From: an uncultured Porphyromonadaceae bacterium
GTDB taxonomy: Bacteria; Bacteroidota; Bacteroidia; Bacteroidales; Muribaculaceae
DNA: 15,585 nt
Direction: 5' to 3'
Assembly (NCBI GenBank): GCA_905212215.1
Contig: CAJMDR010000014.1
Coordinates: 1-15,585 of the forward strand
In this document: piece by piece, positions 15,428 to 15,585 of the stretch
How positions within the stretch are numbered: position 1 is the first letter of the stretch
Layout of the letters: each line of letters opens with the position of its first letter
Made by a program: the position numbers and the translations under genes
The notes under the pieces: model-generated
The model's input: only the letters and a program-made list of their open reading frames with translations
Told to the model about the DNA's origin: nothing
The model's database searches: none

Positions 15428-15457
15428 TTTGTAATTAGTAATTTGTAAATAATAAAC
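15424..15457 (+). repeat. AT-rich spacer with repeated AATTTGTAA units
   Basis: Between dxr and rseP the unit AATTTGTAA occurs at about 15426-15434 and again at about 15440-15448. It is AT-rich with no stem and no promoter consensus at proper spacing. A similar tandem, AAGTGACAAGTGACA, lies in the spacer before dxr (about 14206-14220). Their role is unknown. Confidence 0.4.
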
Positions 15458-15585
15458 ATGGAAACATTTTTGATTCGTGCCCTGCAATTGATAATGAGCC
15501 TTTCGTTGCTCGTCATCATTCATGAAGGCGGGCATTTCTTATTTGCCCGTTTGTTCAAAGTGCGGGTGGAAAAATTCTGCTTATT
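15458..15585 (+). CDS. rseP: RseP-like site-2 protease, N-terminal fragment
   Basis: Only the first 42 codons are in the window. The start METFLIRALQLIMSLSLLVI is a membrane helix that contains the zinc metalloprotease motif HEGGH (H-E-x-x-H) within VIIHEGGHFLFARLF, then KVRVEKFCL. This is the first helix of the RseP/S2P family of intramembrane proteases, which cut anti-sigma factors and leftover signal peptides in the inner membrane. The PDZ domains and the NxxPxxxLDG motif lie beyond the edge. Its place after dxr agrees with the usual Bacteroidales order. I chose the ATG at 15458, the first in-frame start. Confidence 0.9.
   Translation, partial: METFLIRALQLIMSLSLLVIIHEGGHFLFARLFKVRVEKFCL

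Overview
The window is Bacteroidales DNA. Two near-perfect Bacteroidetes promoters (TTTG, about 20 bases, TAnnTTTG) precede genes, Shine-Dalgarno sites are absent, and the proteins are typical of the order: GSCFA, PD40/OmpA lipoprotein, C69 dipeptidase, short-LID adenylate kinase. It appears to be two pieces joined inside one reading frame near 12510-12530. The left piece (1 to about 12510) looks Muribaculaceae-like from its spacer repeats and protein flavour. The right piece (about 12530 to the end) looks like Bacteroides or a close relative. Both family assignments are from memory of the families, not from a search.

Layout, left piece: end of an alkaline-phosphatase-superfamily gene (1-269); a secreted C69 cysteine dipeptidase with its own promoter (423-2078); a strong terminator (2102-2149) lying between convergent genes; a leftward pair made of a PorE-like PD40/OmpA lipoprotein (5082-3091) followed by a GSCFA-domain protein (3039-2173); then rightward genes for a DUF2461 protein (5192), a B12-binding-domain radical SAM protein (5922) and a GT2 glycosyltransferase (7361) that overlaps it at ATGA. 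A 275-base spacer (8120-8394) carries an inverted-repeat element and the hpt promoter. It is followed by hpt, adk, a MATE exporter overlapping the end of adk, and parA-parB overlapping at ATGA.

Right piece: parB loses its C-terminal third and runs in frame into the last ~80 codons of murA. Then come rimM (ATGA overlap with murA), an M23 peptidase with one membrane anchor, dxr, and the first 42 codons of an RseP-like site-2 protease. murA-rimM-M23-dxr-rseP is the order I remember for Bacteroides.

Functional themes are purine salvage and nucleotide balance (hpt, adk), chromosome partitioning (parAB), cell-envelope assembly (PorE-like, GSCFA, GT2, M23, MurA, RseP), isoprenoid synthesis (dxr) and ribosome maturation (rimM). 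I see no CRISPR array, tRNA, rRNA, transposase or phage gene. The observation most worth checking is the parB/murA fusion. It truncates two core genes at a short shared sequence, so a chimeric assembly join is more likely than a new fusion protein.
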